From the NCBI GenBank assembly GCA_963575745.1, contig CAUYUJ010018542.1, positions 51,001-115,000 of the forward strand: a stretch of 64,000 bases of DNA, written 5' to 3'. The stretch comes from Prorocentrum cordatum. Its lineage: Eukaryota; Sar; Dinophyceae; Prorocentrales; Prorocentraceae. Of this stretch, positions 50,531 to 59,099 are shown in pieces. Every line of letters begins with the position of its first letter. Positions within the stretch are counted from its first letter, which is position 1. Both the position numbers and the translations under genes were made by a program. The notes beneath the pieces are model-generated. The model searched no databases. It was given only the letters and a program-made list of their open reading frames with translations, and had not been told where the DNA came from.

Positions 50531-51011
50531 CTTCCCTCGCCACGGGGACCCTCTCTGGGCCCTCCCTCCTCCCTCCCTTCTGGGCTCGCCTCGCCAAGGA
50601 ACCTCCCTCTCACCCCCACGCACACACCACACACAGACACACACAGGAGGCCAGACCCGCAGGCCACGACGGGAGGCTGTTCACGGTCGTCGCAGGGCTT
50701 CTGAGACGCCTCGCCACCTTCTGCGAGCGCATGCCCCCTCCCTCGCGTTCCCCCCTCGGCGCGCCGCCGAGCAGCAGCCGGCAGGCTCGGTCCCGCCGCT
50801 GGCAGATGATTCCGAGGCCGATCCGAGGCCGATCCGAGGCTACAGTCGGGCCGCTGAAAGAACGAACGCTAAATAAGACACGAAGCCCCGTCTTGGCCCT
50901 GTCAGCGCCTCCGTGCCCCAGGAGGGCAAGAGGAACAGCACTGGAGGAACCCAAGGAACATCGAGCCCCTTCTGAGCCCAAACTGTTCCTTACTTCAGCG
51001 TCTTGACTGTG
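50531..51011. other. No gene recognised
   Basis: Unique sequence. ATCCGAGGCCGATCCGAGGC near 50810-50835 is a small tandem repeat. Confidence 0.4.
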
Positions 51012-51169
51012 TTAACCAGCCTCGAACGTATACCTATCCCTAGGATGGGCGAGCAAAAAGCGAGGACAAGCTTAGGGACAGGCCCTCAGAAACTGAGGGA
51101 ATCCTGAAGATCGGCATCGAGGTGAGGTGATGCCAAACATAGGGACAGGGATATGTTTCAAACTGGTAA
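51012..51169. mobile_element. MITE-like family 2 (TTACCAGCCT), copy 1
   Basis: 158 bp. Left TTAACCAGCCTCGAACGTAT; right ATATGTTTCAAACTGGTAA, its imperfect reverse complement. Inner words CTTAGGGACAGGCCCTCAG and GGCATCGAGGTGAGGTGATG. Copies 2 and 3 follow within 600 bp. Confidence 0.8.
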
Positions 51170-51298
51170 CGTATCCGAGGCCACCCAGACGCCGAAGAGT
51201 GCAGCGAGCATCGAGGCAGCGCAGGCCCCCCCGAGGGGTTCTCTGAGCCGCAGACGGCAGGCGTGGAGGGCGCGGCGCCCCCCGACAGTAGGCCCCTA

Positions 51299-51456
51299 TT
51301 ACCAGCCTCGAACGTATCCCCATCCCTAAGATTGACACGCCAAAAGGCGATGACAATCTTAGGGATTCGCCCTCGAAAAATAAGGGAATCCTTAAGATTG
51401 GCATCGCGATGAGGAGGTGCCCAGCATAGGGATAGGGATATGTTCCAGGCTGGTAA
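51299..51456. mobile_element. MITE-like family 2, copy 2
   Basis: 158 bp. Left TTACCAGCCTCGAACGTATC; right GATATGTTCCAGGCTGGTAA; TIR of about 29 bp with few mismatches. Inside are AAGATTGACACGCCAAAAGG and AAGATTGGCATCGCGATGAG. No clear target duplication apart from the TTA/TAA ends. Confidence 0.85.
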
Positions 51457-51597
51457 CACTAGTGCGGCCCGGTCTGACGGCGGAGCGCGCCGAGTCGGCG
51501 CGGAGGCGGCACCCGCAGCGCACCCACGCGCCTCAGTCCGATTGTGCAGTCGGGGCGTTGGCCTAAGGAACCCTAAATCAGGAACGAGGCCCGTTTG

Positions 51598-51757
51598 TTA
51601 CCAGCCTGGAACACATCCCTGTCCCTCTGCTGGGCATCGCCTCGTCACGATGCCAATCTCAGGGACTCCCTTATTTTTTGAGGGCGCATCCCTCTAAGAT
51701 TGTCATCGCCTTTTGGCGTGTCAGTCTCAAGGATAGGGATACGTTCGAGGCTGGTAA
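51598..51757. mobile_element. MITE-like family 2, copy 3, opposite orientation
   Basis: 160 bp. Left TTACCAGCCTGGAACACATC; right ATACGTTCGAGGCTGGTAA. The interior (GCATCGCCTCGTCACGATGC, GATTGTCATCGCCTTTTGGC) is the reverse complement of copy 2, so this copy is inserted the other way round. Sits inside a split DR5 end piece. Confidence 0.85.
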
Positions 51758-51759
51758 GT

Positions 51760-52260
51760 ACAGTCGGGGCGTTGACCTAAACAACCCTACATCAGGAACG
51801 AGGCCCCTTTGCCCCAGAAGTTAGACTTCGGCTCCCCACGGGAAAAACCTCGGCAGAACCCAAGGCAGCCTGCAACACACTCCAGGGACGCCGAGCCCCT
51901 CGCCGACGAGGAGGGCTCCTCCCTCAGCGCCCCGACTGTAGACAGGCGCGTTCCACTGCTCGCAGGGTACTCCAGATTTCGTAATAAAAGGGAGGGGGTC
52001 TGGACCCTCCAAGACAAGCCACTTCAGACCTCCCCCGTGGGAGAACCCTCCAAAACATCGTCCCCAGACCCCCCCAGGCCCTCCAAGATAGACTGGAAGA
52101 GACCCCCCCCGAAATGAGACCCCCCTCCCTTTATTACGAAATCTGGAGTAACTACTCGCAAATGACCAGGGTGCGCCGCGGGGGATTTACGATCCATCAC
52201 GCCTAGACAAACACCTGTTGCCGGGCGTCTGCAAGTAAAGGCGCCTCTGGGGCGCGCTCG
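51760..52260. repeat. Dispersed repeat DR5, copy split by a MITE
   Basis: 51760-51967 and 52151-52260 together are the reverse complement of 19930-20208 (AGTTAGACTTCGGC, CAGGCGCGTTCCACTGCTCG; then AACTACTCGCAAATGACCAG, GCCGGGCGTCTGCAAGTA). They are interrupted exactly at TA by the 179-bp element at 51970-52148. Confidence 0.85.
51970..52148. mobile_element. Stowaway-like MITE (family 3), copy 1
   Basis: 179 bp, starts CTCCAGATTTCGTAATAAAA and ends TTTATTACGAAATCTGGAG; TIR about 32 bp, almost perfect. Flanked by TA on both sides (51968-51969, 52149-52150), a TA target duplication. CTCC ends plus TA fit the Tc1/mariner-related Stowaway group. No coding capacity. The paralogous site at 20030-20045 lacks the element and has a single TA. 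Confidence 0.93.
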
Positions 52261-52298
52261 GCGCATTTGCGCTCCCTCGATTTCCTCGCTTCCCTGCT

Positions 52299-52508
52299 CG
52301 ACCTGAGCAGGGACCGGCCGCCCCGGCATCCCTATAGTCCTACCACGACGTGTTCTTCGAACCCCAAACAAACATATTCGAATAACAAAGAATATGTGCT
52401 CAGACCACAACCCCAACGTGTGAAAACCAGACAGCCCCAGGCAGAAATGCTCTAAGAACAGCTCGTTCAAGCCACTAGAAGGTGCTTAGAACACTCTACG
52501 GTGGGCCT
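52299..52508. repeat. Dispersed repeat DR9, copy 1
   Basis: CTGAGCAGGGACCGGCCGCC, CCGGCATCCCTATAGTCC, CAGAAATGCTCTAAGAACAG and GGTGCTTAGAACACTC, matching 54990-55199 in the same order. Confidence 0.75.
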
Positions 52509-53180
52509 TTTTTTCCATTCATTCAACCAGCGCGATGATATGACATGTGCGTGACGTGGCGTGTCACCTCTGCAAATTCCCGCCGTGCCCTCCAGGGGCC
52601 GCTTCCCCGGCCATTGGCTATCGGCACCAACGCGCGAGCGGCGGCCCACGCAGAAACCTGCGGACCGGAAACTTCGAACTGCCGCCGCCTTCTACCCATG
52701 GTAGGCCTAATAGGCAAGCCGCGACGCTTCGCCACTCGGGCCCGCCGCTGGCAGACGGAGGGCGCGGCGCGCGGCGACGGCGTGCCGCACGCCTCGAGCG
52801 CCACGTCGTGCGCCGCGCGCACGGCGGCCTCGGAGGCGCCGGCCTCGGACTGGAGCTGCAGGCGGAAGCTGCGGGCCTCGGTGGCCTCGGCGGGGGCGGC
52901 GGCGGCGAGGACGGCGACGAGGCCGAGGGCGACAACGCCGACGACGAGGACGAGGATGCTGACGATGACGGCGACGTCGACGACGCTGACGACGACGACG
53001 AGGACCGCGACGACGACGACGAAATAAAACGACGCTGGCGACGACGGCGGCAGCGGCGGCGACGACGGCGGCGGTGAAGACGGCGGCGGCGGCAACGACG
53101 ACGGTGGCTATGGCTGCGTCGGGGGCGGTTGCCCACTCCTGGTCAGACCCGGACTCAGGGACCGATGGCACAGTCAACCC
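52509..53180 (-). other. Low-confidence frame and GAC block
   Basis: A minus-strand frame (53095-52523) reads a hydrophobic segment VVALGLVAVLAAAA followed by EATEARSFRLQLQSEAGASE and AAVRAAHDVALEACGTPSPR. This could be a secreted or membrane-anchored helix, but its upstream part is only the complement of a GAC/GAT tract (52915-53110). No family recognised. Confidence 0.25.
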
Positions 53181-53421
53181 GTATCAGAAGGATGCGCGGT
53201 AAGGATGCAAGGGCCTGGCCAGCGAAAGTCGCCAAGGATGGGCCGAAAAGGCAAGGATGCAAGGGAGGGCACTCTTGGTAAGGTTGCCCATCCTTCCTCA
53301 AGTCATGGCCATCGGCACGTGCCCGGCCCAAGGAGGGGCCAGGGAATGAAATAAGAAGAGTCGCCACGAAATCTGGGAAATATCATGGCCACGCCATGAT
53401 GTCCGCCCCCCCCCCCTAGTC
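53181..53421. other. No gene; AAGGATGCAAGGG repeats
   Basis: AAGGATG words at 53192, 53203, 53231 and 53253. TCATGGCC and CATGGCCACGCCATGATG give small palindromes at 53300-53400. Confidence 0.5.
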
Positions 53422-53614
53422 TTAAGTCGGGCGTGTCCCCCTACAGGGGAATTTTCGACGAAAAATAATGGATACCCCAAAAATGTCCTAAAAAGTTAAG
53501 TAAAAAAAGATACTCCCCGAATGATCCCCAGACTAGTTTTGGATTTTGACTATTTGTGGGGTAATTTTCATTTTTCATCGAAAATCCCCCTGTAGGGGGA
53601 CAGGCCCGACTTAA
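53422..53614. mobile_element. MITE-like family 1, copy 2
   Basis: 193 bp. TTAAGTCGGGCGTGTCCCCC at the left and GGGGGACAGGCCCGACTTAA at the right. The inner arms CGACGAAAAAT and ATTTTTCATCG also pair. Perfect 8-bp target duplication CCCTAGTC (53414-53421 and 53615-53622). Confidence 0.93.
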
Positions 53615-53622
53615 CCCTAGTC

Positions 53623-54120
53623 ATCACCTCCCTCTTCGCCGCCCCCGAACAGTCTGGAGTCGCGAAGCCTAATTACACGACCGGGACCCTGGGCCTCGGT
53701 GCAGGCGAACTGGCCGCTGCCACCCCCGACCTGCCCAGCCCTCGACTCGCGGGTGCTTCTCCCACCGCAGCAACATCCATATGTTTCGCTGCTGCACCTG
53801 ATAGCTCGCGTGCGTGCCGCCCGCATCCGGAGCCAAGTGGAAGACAAGAGATCTTGCAGCTGACGTCATGCACAGGAGGGAGGGAGGAGAGCAAGGCAGG
53901 GAGGGGAAGAGCCAGGAGTGGTCCAGACCTTGGCTCGAGGAGGGTCGAGGATCGAGGAGGCTCGCTGGCCGAATCTCGGGAGCGCTTCCCTACGGGGTGC
54001 GGGGGGAGCGCGCTCGCGATGCTTCTCGTCGCCGCGGCTGGCTTCCCGTCGGTGGCCCGCTCGAGGCGCACCCCAGACTGGGCCAACTTCATTGAGGGGT
54101 GCCCCAGGACCTCCAGTCGG
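53623..54120. other. No gene recognised
   Basis: GC-rich unique sequence without motif on either strand. Confidence 0.4.
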
Positions 54121-54308
54121 ATCGGGCGAAAGGGGGGGATAGCTAAGGGGGGTTTCAGAATCAGCTCAAGTAGCTGATTTTCCCGGCGCCTCCCGGCGCC
54201 GGAGGCGGCTATGTATCGAGGAATGGGCCCCTCGGTGAGGCCGAAACCAGCTGCATGCAGCAAATTTCGCAATCCCCCCTTTCCCAATCCCCCCCTTCCG
54301 CCCGACCC
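54121..54308. mobile_element. Inverted-repeat element family 5, copy 1
   Basis: CGGGCGAAAGGGGGGGATAG on the left and its imperfect reverse complement CCCCCCCTTCCGCCCG on the right. Inside are a GCGCCTCCCGGCGCCGGAGG palindrome and GGCCGAAACCAGCTGCATGC. Copy 2 is at 54571-54775. Confidence 0.7.
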
Positions 54309-54570
54309 GACAGGCGTGGCGCGCGTTGATATCCCGCCGCAACTCTGTTCGTCGTTCTCGGCCTCTGGGGGTGTCCTCCTCTGAGCCCCTCGGAGCCGTC
54401 AACGAAGACGACTCGGGATGGAAGAACGGAGTGGAGTGGCATGGAGTGGAAGTCCTGTGAAGGTGGCCCGCAAGGGGCAGGACCCTGCGTGAAACCCTCG
54501 GGAATCGAAGTGCGATTTCACGGAGCATGGCAAGAACATCTGACGTTAGACTTTGCCACTCCTCTGCATC

Positions 54571-54775
54571 TCGGGGGGGGAACGAAGGGGGGGGAATAGC
54601 AAAGGGTGGGGTAGAGAATCGGCTCACGCAGCCGATCTTCCCAGCGCCTCCCGGCGCCGGGAGGCGCCCATGTGTATCGAGGACTGGGCCCGGCGGCGGG
54701 GCCGAAACCGGCTGCGTGCAGCAGAGTTCGTGACCCCCCTGTCCCCTTTCCCCCCCCCTTCGTTCGGCCCAAGCA
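54571..54775. mobile_element. Inverted-repeat element family 5, copy 2
   Basis: GAACGAAGGGGGGGGAATAG on the left and CCCCCCCCTTCGTTCGG on the right. Interior CGCCTCCCGGCGCCGGGAGG and GGCCGAAACCGGCTGCGTGC match copy 1. Confidence 0.7.
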
Positions 54776-54794
54776 TCCCCCGCAAGGAACTGCC

Positions 54795-54975
54795 CCAAAC
54801 ATGCGACGTCCTGATTTCTTCAGGACGGCGTCCCTGGATGCCCCGACCCTTTCCCCGGCGGGACCGGCTTTTCGTCCCGAGTCGTTCTTTGACGGTCCCG
54901 AGGCCCAGCGAGGGCCCCCAGGGGCCGAAATTGGCACGAACCTCCCGTCCTGACGCTTTTACGACGCGATCCTGT
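54795..54975. repeat. Dispersed repeat DR6, copy 2
   Basis: ACATGCGACGTCCTGATTTC, CCGACCCTTTCCCCGG, CTTTTCGTCCCGAGTCG, CGAGGGCCCCCAGGGGCCGA and ACCTCCCGTCCTGACG. Nearly the same as 56020-56190. Confidence 0.8.
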
Positions 54976-54989
54976 CTGGGGCCGCTCCC

Positions 54990-55199
54990 TAAATTGAGCA
55001 GGGACCGACCGTACCGGCATTCCTATAGTCATCATTACCCCGAAATGTTTTTAAGAACCACAAGAAGGTTCTAAGAGCAAAAGCCATGTTCTTAGAACAT
55101 GAACCCGATGTGTTAAAGCAAAGCAGACTCCGCCAGAAATGCTCTAATAACATTTCGTGGGAGCCACAAAAGGTTCTTAGAACATTGCTTGGTGGGGCT
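54990..55199. repeat. Dispersed repeat DR9, copy 2
   Basis: TTGAGCAGGGACCGACCGTA, CCGGCATTCCTATAGTCATC, GTTCTTAGAACATGAACCC and CAGAAATGCTCTAATAACA. It contains small inverted pairs GGTTCTAAGA / TTCTTAGAACA. Confidence 0.75.
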
Positions 55200-55633
55200 A
55201 TAGTCGGCGCTGGACAAACCTCCCTTTAGTAAACCTCCCCTTAGTGAAAAGCGCCTGGGACCCAACCCGACGGACCTGGACCCGCAAAAATGACGGCCGC
55301 GACGCCCCCTCGCGAACCGAAAACGGCCAATTCCTTAATCGACGTGTCAGGGTGGTAGGAGGTCTGTCCAACCCCGATATAGGCGAGCCGGGTCGCCTCG
55401 CCACTGCTTGACGAAAACCCACCCCCGGGGATGCCGGAGACGGGGGGCGCTCCCGAGGGGCGGGGGGCCCGGCCTTTCTGGGCCCCGGAAACGGCAGGGC
55501 CGATTTTTTCCATCGTTTCCAAAGGAGTGCCCCTTGAAAACGGAAGCGGCAAACAAACGGCGACCGGAAACGGCAAAACAACGGCGCCAGGATTGGAGCC
55601 GGAGCCGGCACCGGTTGGCGGCGCGCACGAAAG
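55200..55633. other. No gene; piece of MITE-like family 7
   Basis: 55483-55600 has GGAAACGGCAGGGCCGATTT and AACGGCGACCGGAAACGGCA, related to the element at 19800. The rest is unassigned. Confidence 0.45.
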
Positions 55634-55752
55634 GGGTGGAGGGAGGGGGGAGGGCCTCTTAAGAAGCACCCCTGCTTCTCAGAAGGCGGCGGCCTGACAT
55701 CTATAGATAAGGCCCGCGCCTGCTAAGAAGCCCTCCCCCCTCCCCCCATCCC
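55634..55752. mobile_element. MITE-like family 6, copy 1
   Basis: GGAGGGGGGAGGGCCTCTTA at the left and AGAAGCCCTCCCCCCTCCCC at the right are inverted partners. Inside are CTTCTCAGAAGGCGGCGG and TAAGGCCCGCGCCTGC. The right arm is repeated at 55855-55890. Confidence 0.65.
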
Positions 55753-56019
55753 CCCTCCCCCCATCTATCTGGCGCGGGCCTTATCCCTCCCCCCATCCCC
55801 CCTCCCCCCATCCCCCTCCCCCACAGACACAAAGCAGAGGGGGATGGGGGGAGGGGTGCTTCTAAGAAGCCCTCCCCCCTCCCCCCGTCCCCCTCTGCTC
55901 GTGGCCGAGCCGGTCAAAACACGGCGTCGGAACCGGCAACAACAAGAAGCAAAACGGAGCCGGCAAAACAACGGCCCTGTCGCTTCCAGGGCCCACGCAG
56001 GTCCCGGCGGAGCAGAGCC
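55753..56019. other. C-rich tandem and family 7 piece, no gene
   Basis: CCCCCATCCCCCCTCCCC repeated at 55742-55830, then at 55900-56000 ACGGCGTCGGAACCGGCAAC and GGCCCTGTCGCTTCCAGGGC. Confidence 0.5.
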
Positions 56020-56190
56020 CAGACATGCGACGTCCTGATTTTTTCAGAACGGCGTCTCTGCAATTCCCGACCCTTTCCCAGGGACCGGTTTTTCGTCCTG
56101 AGTCGTTTTTTGACGCTCCCGGGGGCCGGCGAGGGCCCCCCGAGGCCGAAAATAGCCAAAAACCTCCCGTCCTGATTTTTTTACGACGCG
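56020..56190. repeat. Dispersed repeat DR6, copy 3
   Basis: CATGCGACGTCCTGATTTTT, CCCGACCCTTTCCCAGGGAC, TTTTTCGTCCTGAGTCG, GGCGAGGGCCCCCCGAGGCC and CCTCCCGTCCTGATTTTTTT. Confidence 0.8.
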
Positions 56191-56370
56191 AGCATGTCTG
56201 GGAGAGAGGCCGAGGCGCCGCATGAGGCCCCTGCTTAGGCACCGCAGTGGCCGCCCCGGCCTCTCTCCGTGTGCCGGCGGGCCCGCGCATATAGATGGCG
56301 TCGAGGAGAGCGCCAGTGTGCACGGAGCTGCGAGCTGTGCCCCGGGCGGGGGAGGGGGAGAGAGTATTTG
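56191..56370. other. No gene recognised
   Basis: Unique GC-rich sequence between DR6 and a MITE-like element. Confidence 0.4.
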
Positions 56371-56545
56371 TGACTACCTACCAGACCACCCCAACCCAAC
56401 CCGAAGACCCGAATTTGACCCGAATTTCGGGTTGGGGGGGGTACGGATACCATGTGTTTTTTCAACGTTCCCCGGCCCTCCCCCACTGGAAATCGAGGAT
56501 AAATTTGGGCCTTCGGGTTGGGTTGGGGTGGTTTGGTGGGTGGTG
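56371..56545. mobile_element. MITE-like family 8 (TGACTACC), copy 1
   Basis: 175 bp. TGACTACCTACCAGACCACC at the left and GTGGTTTGGTGGGTGGTG at the right; TIR about 35 bp through CCAACCCAACCCGAAG. An internal GACCCGAATTT repeat. Flanks TATTTG and AATTTG form an imperfect 6-bp target duplication. Confidence 0.8.
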
Positions 56546-56551
56546 AATTTG

Positions 56552-56625
56552 GACGCCCGAGATGGGTACGGGAAAAATAGGCACAATGCCCAACAATGCC
56601 CAACCACAAAATAGGTTCCATGCCC
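56552..56625. mobile_element. MITE-like family 4, half copy
   Basis: GGACGCCCGAGATGGGTACG, then AAATAGGCACAATGCCCAAC. Only the left TIR and part of the middle remain. Confidence 0.6.
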
Positions 56626-56689
56626 ATTGACCCCCGTTTGCATGGACCCCCGTCCCTTGAGCCCCGAATCCTGCCCTTTCTCCTCCTCC

Positions 56690-56760
56690 TGATATCTACC
56701 TCCTCCTCCTCCTCCTCCTCCTCCTCCTCTTCGTCCTCCTCCTCCTCCTCCTCCCCCGCC
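56690..56760. repeat. (CTC)n microsatellite
   Basis: CTCCTC run with one CTTCGTC interruption. Confidence 0.85.
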
Positions 56761-56762
56761 TT

Positions 56763-57201
56763 GAGTACAGTCGGACTCGATTGGGCAGGACACGCGAGAG
56801 GACACAAGACCCTTCCGAGGGCCACGGTGCCACAGGAATGCAGGAAGCATGGGCCGCGAGGCGCAGGACACGAGGGAGAGAGTATCTGGACGCCCGAAAT
56901 GGTTACGGAACGAATAGGTACAATGTTTAACAACAAATGTTGTCCCAAACCAACAGCGGCCGCTGTTGGGCAGGCGGCCTCCTGTCTCGAATGGACACAG
57001 GCCGCGGCGGCGTGGACAGCGAATCCTGTTCAGAATGAACAGGAACTGCTGTTGGGCATTGTACCATTCTTTCCGTACCCAGGTCGGGCGTCCAGAGAGT
57101 ACAGTCGGACTCGATTGGGCAGGACACGCGAGAGGACACAAGACCCTTCCGAGGGCCACGGTGCCACAGGAATGCAGGAAGCATGGGCCGCGAGGCGCAG
57201 G
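56763..57201. repeat. DR8 direct repeats flanking a MITE
   Basis: The 105-bp segment starting GAGTACAGTCGGACTCGATT and ending GGCCGCGAGGCGCAGG is present at 56763-56867 and again at 57097-57201 without visible difference. The family 4 element (56885-57096) lies between them. Confidence 0.9.
56885..57096. mobile_element. MITE-like family 4, copy 2
   Basis: 212 bp. TCTGGACGCCCGAAATGG at the left and CGGGCGTCCAGA at the right; TIR about 45 bp. Interior AACAGCGGCCGCTGTTGGGC and GACACAGGCCGCGGCGG as in copy 1 (20209). GAGAGTA occurs at both junctions (56878-56884; 57095-57101, overlapping the terminal GA). Confidence 0.82.
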
Positions 57202-57273
57202 GCTCAACGGGTACCCTTGACCTGGCAGGGTCGACCTACTGATCCGGGCCGCCTGTAGGGGGGCCACATGTGG

Positions 57274-57393
57274 ACCCTGCCCCGACCCCCCACGATTTCT
57301 GAGGGGGAGGGTGGGGTTCACTTCGCTCGGGAGCTCCCGAGCGACGTGAACCCTGCCCCCCCCCCCTCAGAAATCGTGGGGGGGCAGGGGCAG
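57274..57393. repeat. Long near-perfect palindrome, about 120 bp
   Basis: Centre GCTCGGGAGCTCCCGAGC with its axis between 57333 and 57334. The arms reach ACCCTGCCCC on the left and GGGGCAGGGT on the right and include CACGATTTCTGAGGGGG / CCCCCTCAGAAATCGTG. Essentially no spacer. It could form a cruciform or an RNA hairpin of nearly 60 bp. It may be a MITE without a loop. Confidence 0.9.
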
Positions 57394-57412
57394 GGTTCGC
57401 ATGGGGCCGCCT

Positions 57413-57417
<5 letters not shown>

Positions 57418-57445
<28 letters not shown>
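57418..57445. repeat. (GA)n microsatellite
   Basis: AGAGAGAGAGAGAGAG run, short. Confidence 0.9.
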
Positions 57446-57807
57446 CCGCGAAGGAAGACAGCCAGCCGCGAGGGAGGAAGACTGAGCACGAAGTCTTATC
57501 AGCGATTCGATGTCTTCCTTCACGGTCGAATCGATTGCTCTAGATCAAGCGGCCGAGGCTGTGAGGAAACTCGGGCTTGAATTAGGCAGCTGGCCGTCCA
57601 ACATGTGACCTAGGGCTCCAGAAAGACAGAAGGACTGAGGCGCACTGTTGCCGAATAGTACCTGGGAGACGGGGAAAAAGAGGCACAGGAAGAGGGAGAC
57701 CGCGAAGCAGCAGGCAGGCGCCCGGGCAACAAAAGCTGAGCTGGGGAGACACAAAGGTACCGACACCGCTGCTCCCCGGACCTCGCCCAGGGTGCGCGCT
57801 CTGACCA
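57446..57807. other. No gene recognised
   Basis: Unique sequence without motif. Confidence 0.4.
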
Positions 57808-57900
57808 GAATCCCACCAGCCCTCTGGGCGCAGGTGGTTTCGGGTGTTTCCTCTTCCGCCCCCTATCTTCCTCTCCGGGGAGGGGCTTACGGTTTACCGC
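57808..57900. repeat. Dispersed repeat DR4, copy 2
   Basis: AATCCCACCAGCCCTCTGGG and CGCAGGTGGTTTCGGGTGTT, TTTCCTCTTCCGCCCC, as at 11995-12120. Confidence 0.7.
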
Positions 57901-57915
57901 CCCCTGTAGAGGAAG

Positions 57916-58063
57916 AAGAACTATGCACATACACCGATTCTGGCCAGGCCCATCCTGAGCCCAGGATCGGTGCATACGCCCTCCGACCTTGGCCAGGAAG
58001 GCATCTGCACTGATCCTGGGTCAAGGATGGGCCTTGCCAGGATCGGTGCATGTGCATAGTTCT
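57916..58063. mobile_element. Inverted-repeat element family 9, long arms
   Basis: Left arm AGAACTATGCACATACACCG ... CCCAGGATCGGTGCA; right arm TGCACTGATCCTGGG ... GATCGGTGCATGTGCATAGT plus TCT. About 59 bp per arm, with about 85-90% pairing by eye and a short loop of about 30 bp. Flanked by GAA-rich and CTTC-rich sequence. Only one copy in the window. Confidence 0.85.
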
Positions 58064-58226
58064 CTTCGCCCGACCCTGGCTTCCTGGCCCCGGCCCTCCA
58101 GCGGCTCTGCGGGGCAGCCCAAACACCTCCCGGGATGCGCTCCTGGCGAGGCGCCGCCGCCGGAGAGCATCCCGAGGCGCGGCCGCCGCCGAGAGCCGCC
58201 GAAGACGCCCGAAAACCGGGAACCTC

Positions 58227-58340
58227 GAAAACGAAGGATTGCAAAAAAAAAATGCAAAAAAACAGGTTTTTTTTTGCGATGCTTCGTTCAAGGGTTTTTT
58301 TGCAATCCTTCGTTCAGGTTTTTTTTGCAATCCTTCGAAC
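58227..58340. repeat. A/T-rich hairpin with GCAATCCTTCG ends
   Basis: CGAAGGATTGCAAAAAAAAA at the left and TTTTTTTTGCAATCCTTCG at the right. The middle holds two more TTTTTTTGC words (58267-58305). It could be a small inverted-repeat element. Confidence 0.75.
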
Positions 58341-58349
58341 ACCCAGAGA

Positions 58350-58490
58350 TCTGATGTCGTGATTTCTGTCCGCGCGCGGTCGCCGGAAGCCTCGACCCCT
58401 TCCCCAGGACCGGCTCTTCGTCCCGAGCCGTTCTGTTGGCGGCCTCTGGGGGCCCCGCGAGGGCCCCCCGAGGCCGAACACTGGGAGCCA
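58350..58490. repeat. Dispersed repeat DR6, copy 4
   Basis: CTGATGTCGTGATTTCTGTC, CCTTCCCCAGGACCGGCTCT, CGTCCCGAGCCGTTC and GCGAGGGCCCCCCGAGGCCG. Confidence 0.75.
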
Positions 58491-58577
58491 CCTCCATCTG
58501 GATGTTTGCCAATGCGCTGGATCTCTGGGCACCCCGAACGCCCCCCCCAGAGGAGGGGAGGTCGGCAACGCGCAGAG

Positions 58578-58712
58578 GGGGGTATGGGGGAGGGGGGAGG
58601 GCTTCTTAGAAGCGCCCCTGCTCCCGAGAAGGCGCGGGCCTTCTCTATGGACGGTAAGGCCGAGGCCTTCTAGGAAGCAGGGTGCTTCTAAGAAGCCCTC
58701 CCCCCTCCCCCC
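58578..58712. mobile_element. MITE-like family 6, copy 2
   Basis: TGGGGGAGGGGGGAGGGCTT then CTTAGAAGC on the left; GCTTCTAAGAAGCCCTCCCC then CCTCCCCCCA on the right; about 30-bp arms. Interior GAAGGCGCGGGCCTTCTC and AGGCCGAGGCCTTCTAGG are themselves palindromic. Confidence 0.75.
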
Positions 58713-58719
58713 ACCCCCT

Positions 58720-58852
58720 TTTGCGCGCCGCCGAGGAGGTGCGGCGCTCGTGCGGCGCCTCCGCCCGCAGGTCCGCCTCCAGCGCCGCCTGCACGCGCCC
58801 GGCGCAGGCGAGCTCCACCTGCCGAGGGCGCGCACCCCGCGGCGCGCCGCTC
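58720..58852 (-). other. Exon-like fragment beside introner-like copy 3
   Basis: One minus-strand frame reads SGAPRGARPRQVELACAGRV then QAALEADLRAEAPHERRTSS. It looks like helical coding sequence and lies directly after the 3' end of the introner-like element. No family recognised; the other frames are Gly/Ala-rich and less convincing. Confidence 0.3.
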
Positions 58853-59020
58853 CTGAAGAGGCCCCAGCACACACAAATAAACACACACACACACAAATGA
58901 AAAGATTCCCCACAGTTTCCCAGATCTTCGGGTTTTTGTCTTCCCCCCCTCTTCTTCCCATATTTTCCCATCTCTTCTGGGGGATCGACGATTCAGTGTG
59001 TCTGCGTGTTTCTTTCCCTC
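58853..59020 (-). mobile_element. Introner-like element, copy 3
   Basis: The minus-strand start GATCAG|GAGGGAAAGAAAC is like the others. The expected end CCCAG is changed (TGTGTGCTGGGGCC), and the next AG acceptor is CTTCAG|GAG at 58853, giving 168 bp. The conserved inner part is present (AATCGTCGATCCCCCAG, GGGGAATCTTTTCATTTG). Confidence 0.55.
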
Positions 59021-59099
59021 CTGATCTCCGTCGGAGCCGCTCGGGAGGGCCCTCGGGAGGCCCTCGGGCGGCCGTCGTCCCTCCAGCCCCCCCCCCCCG

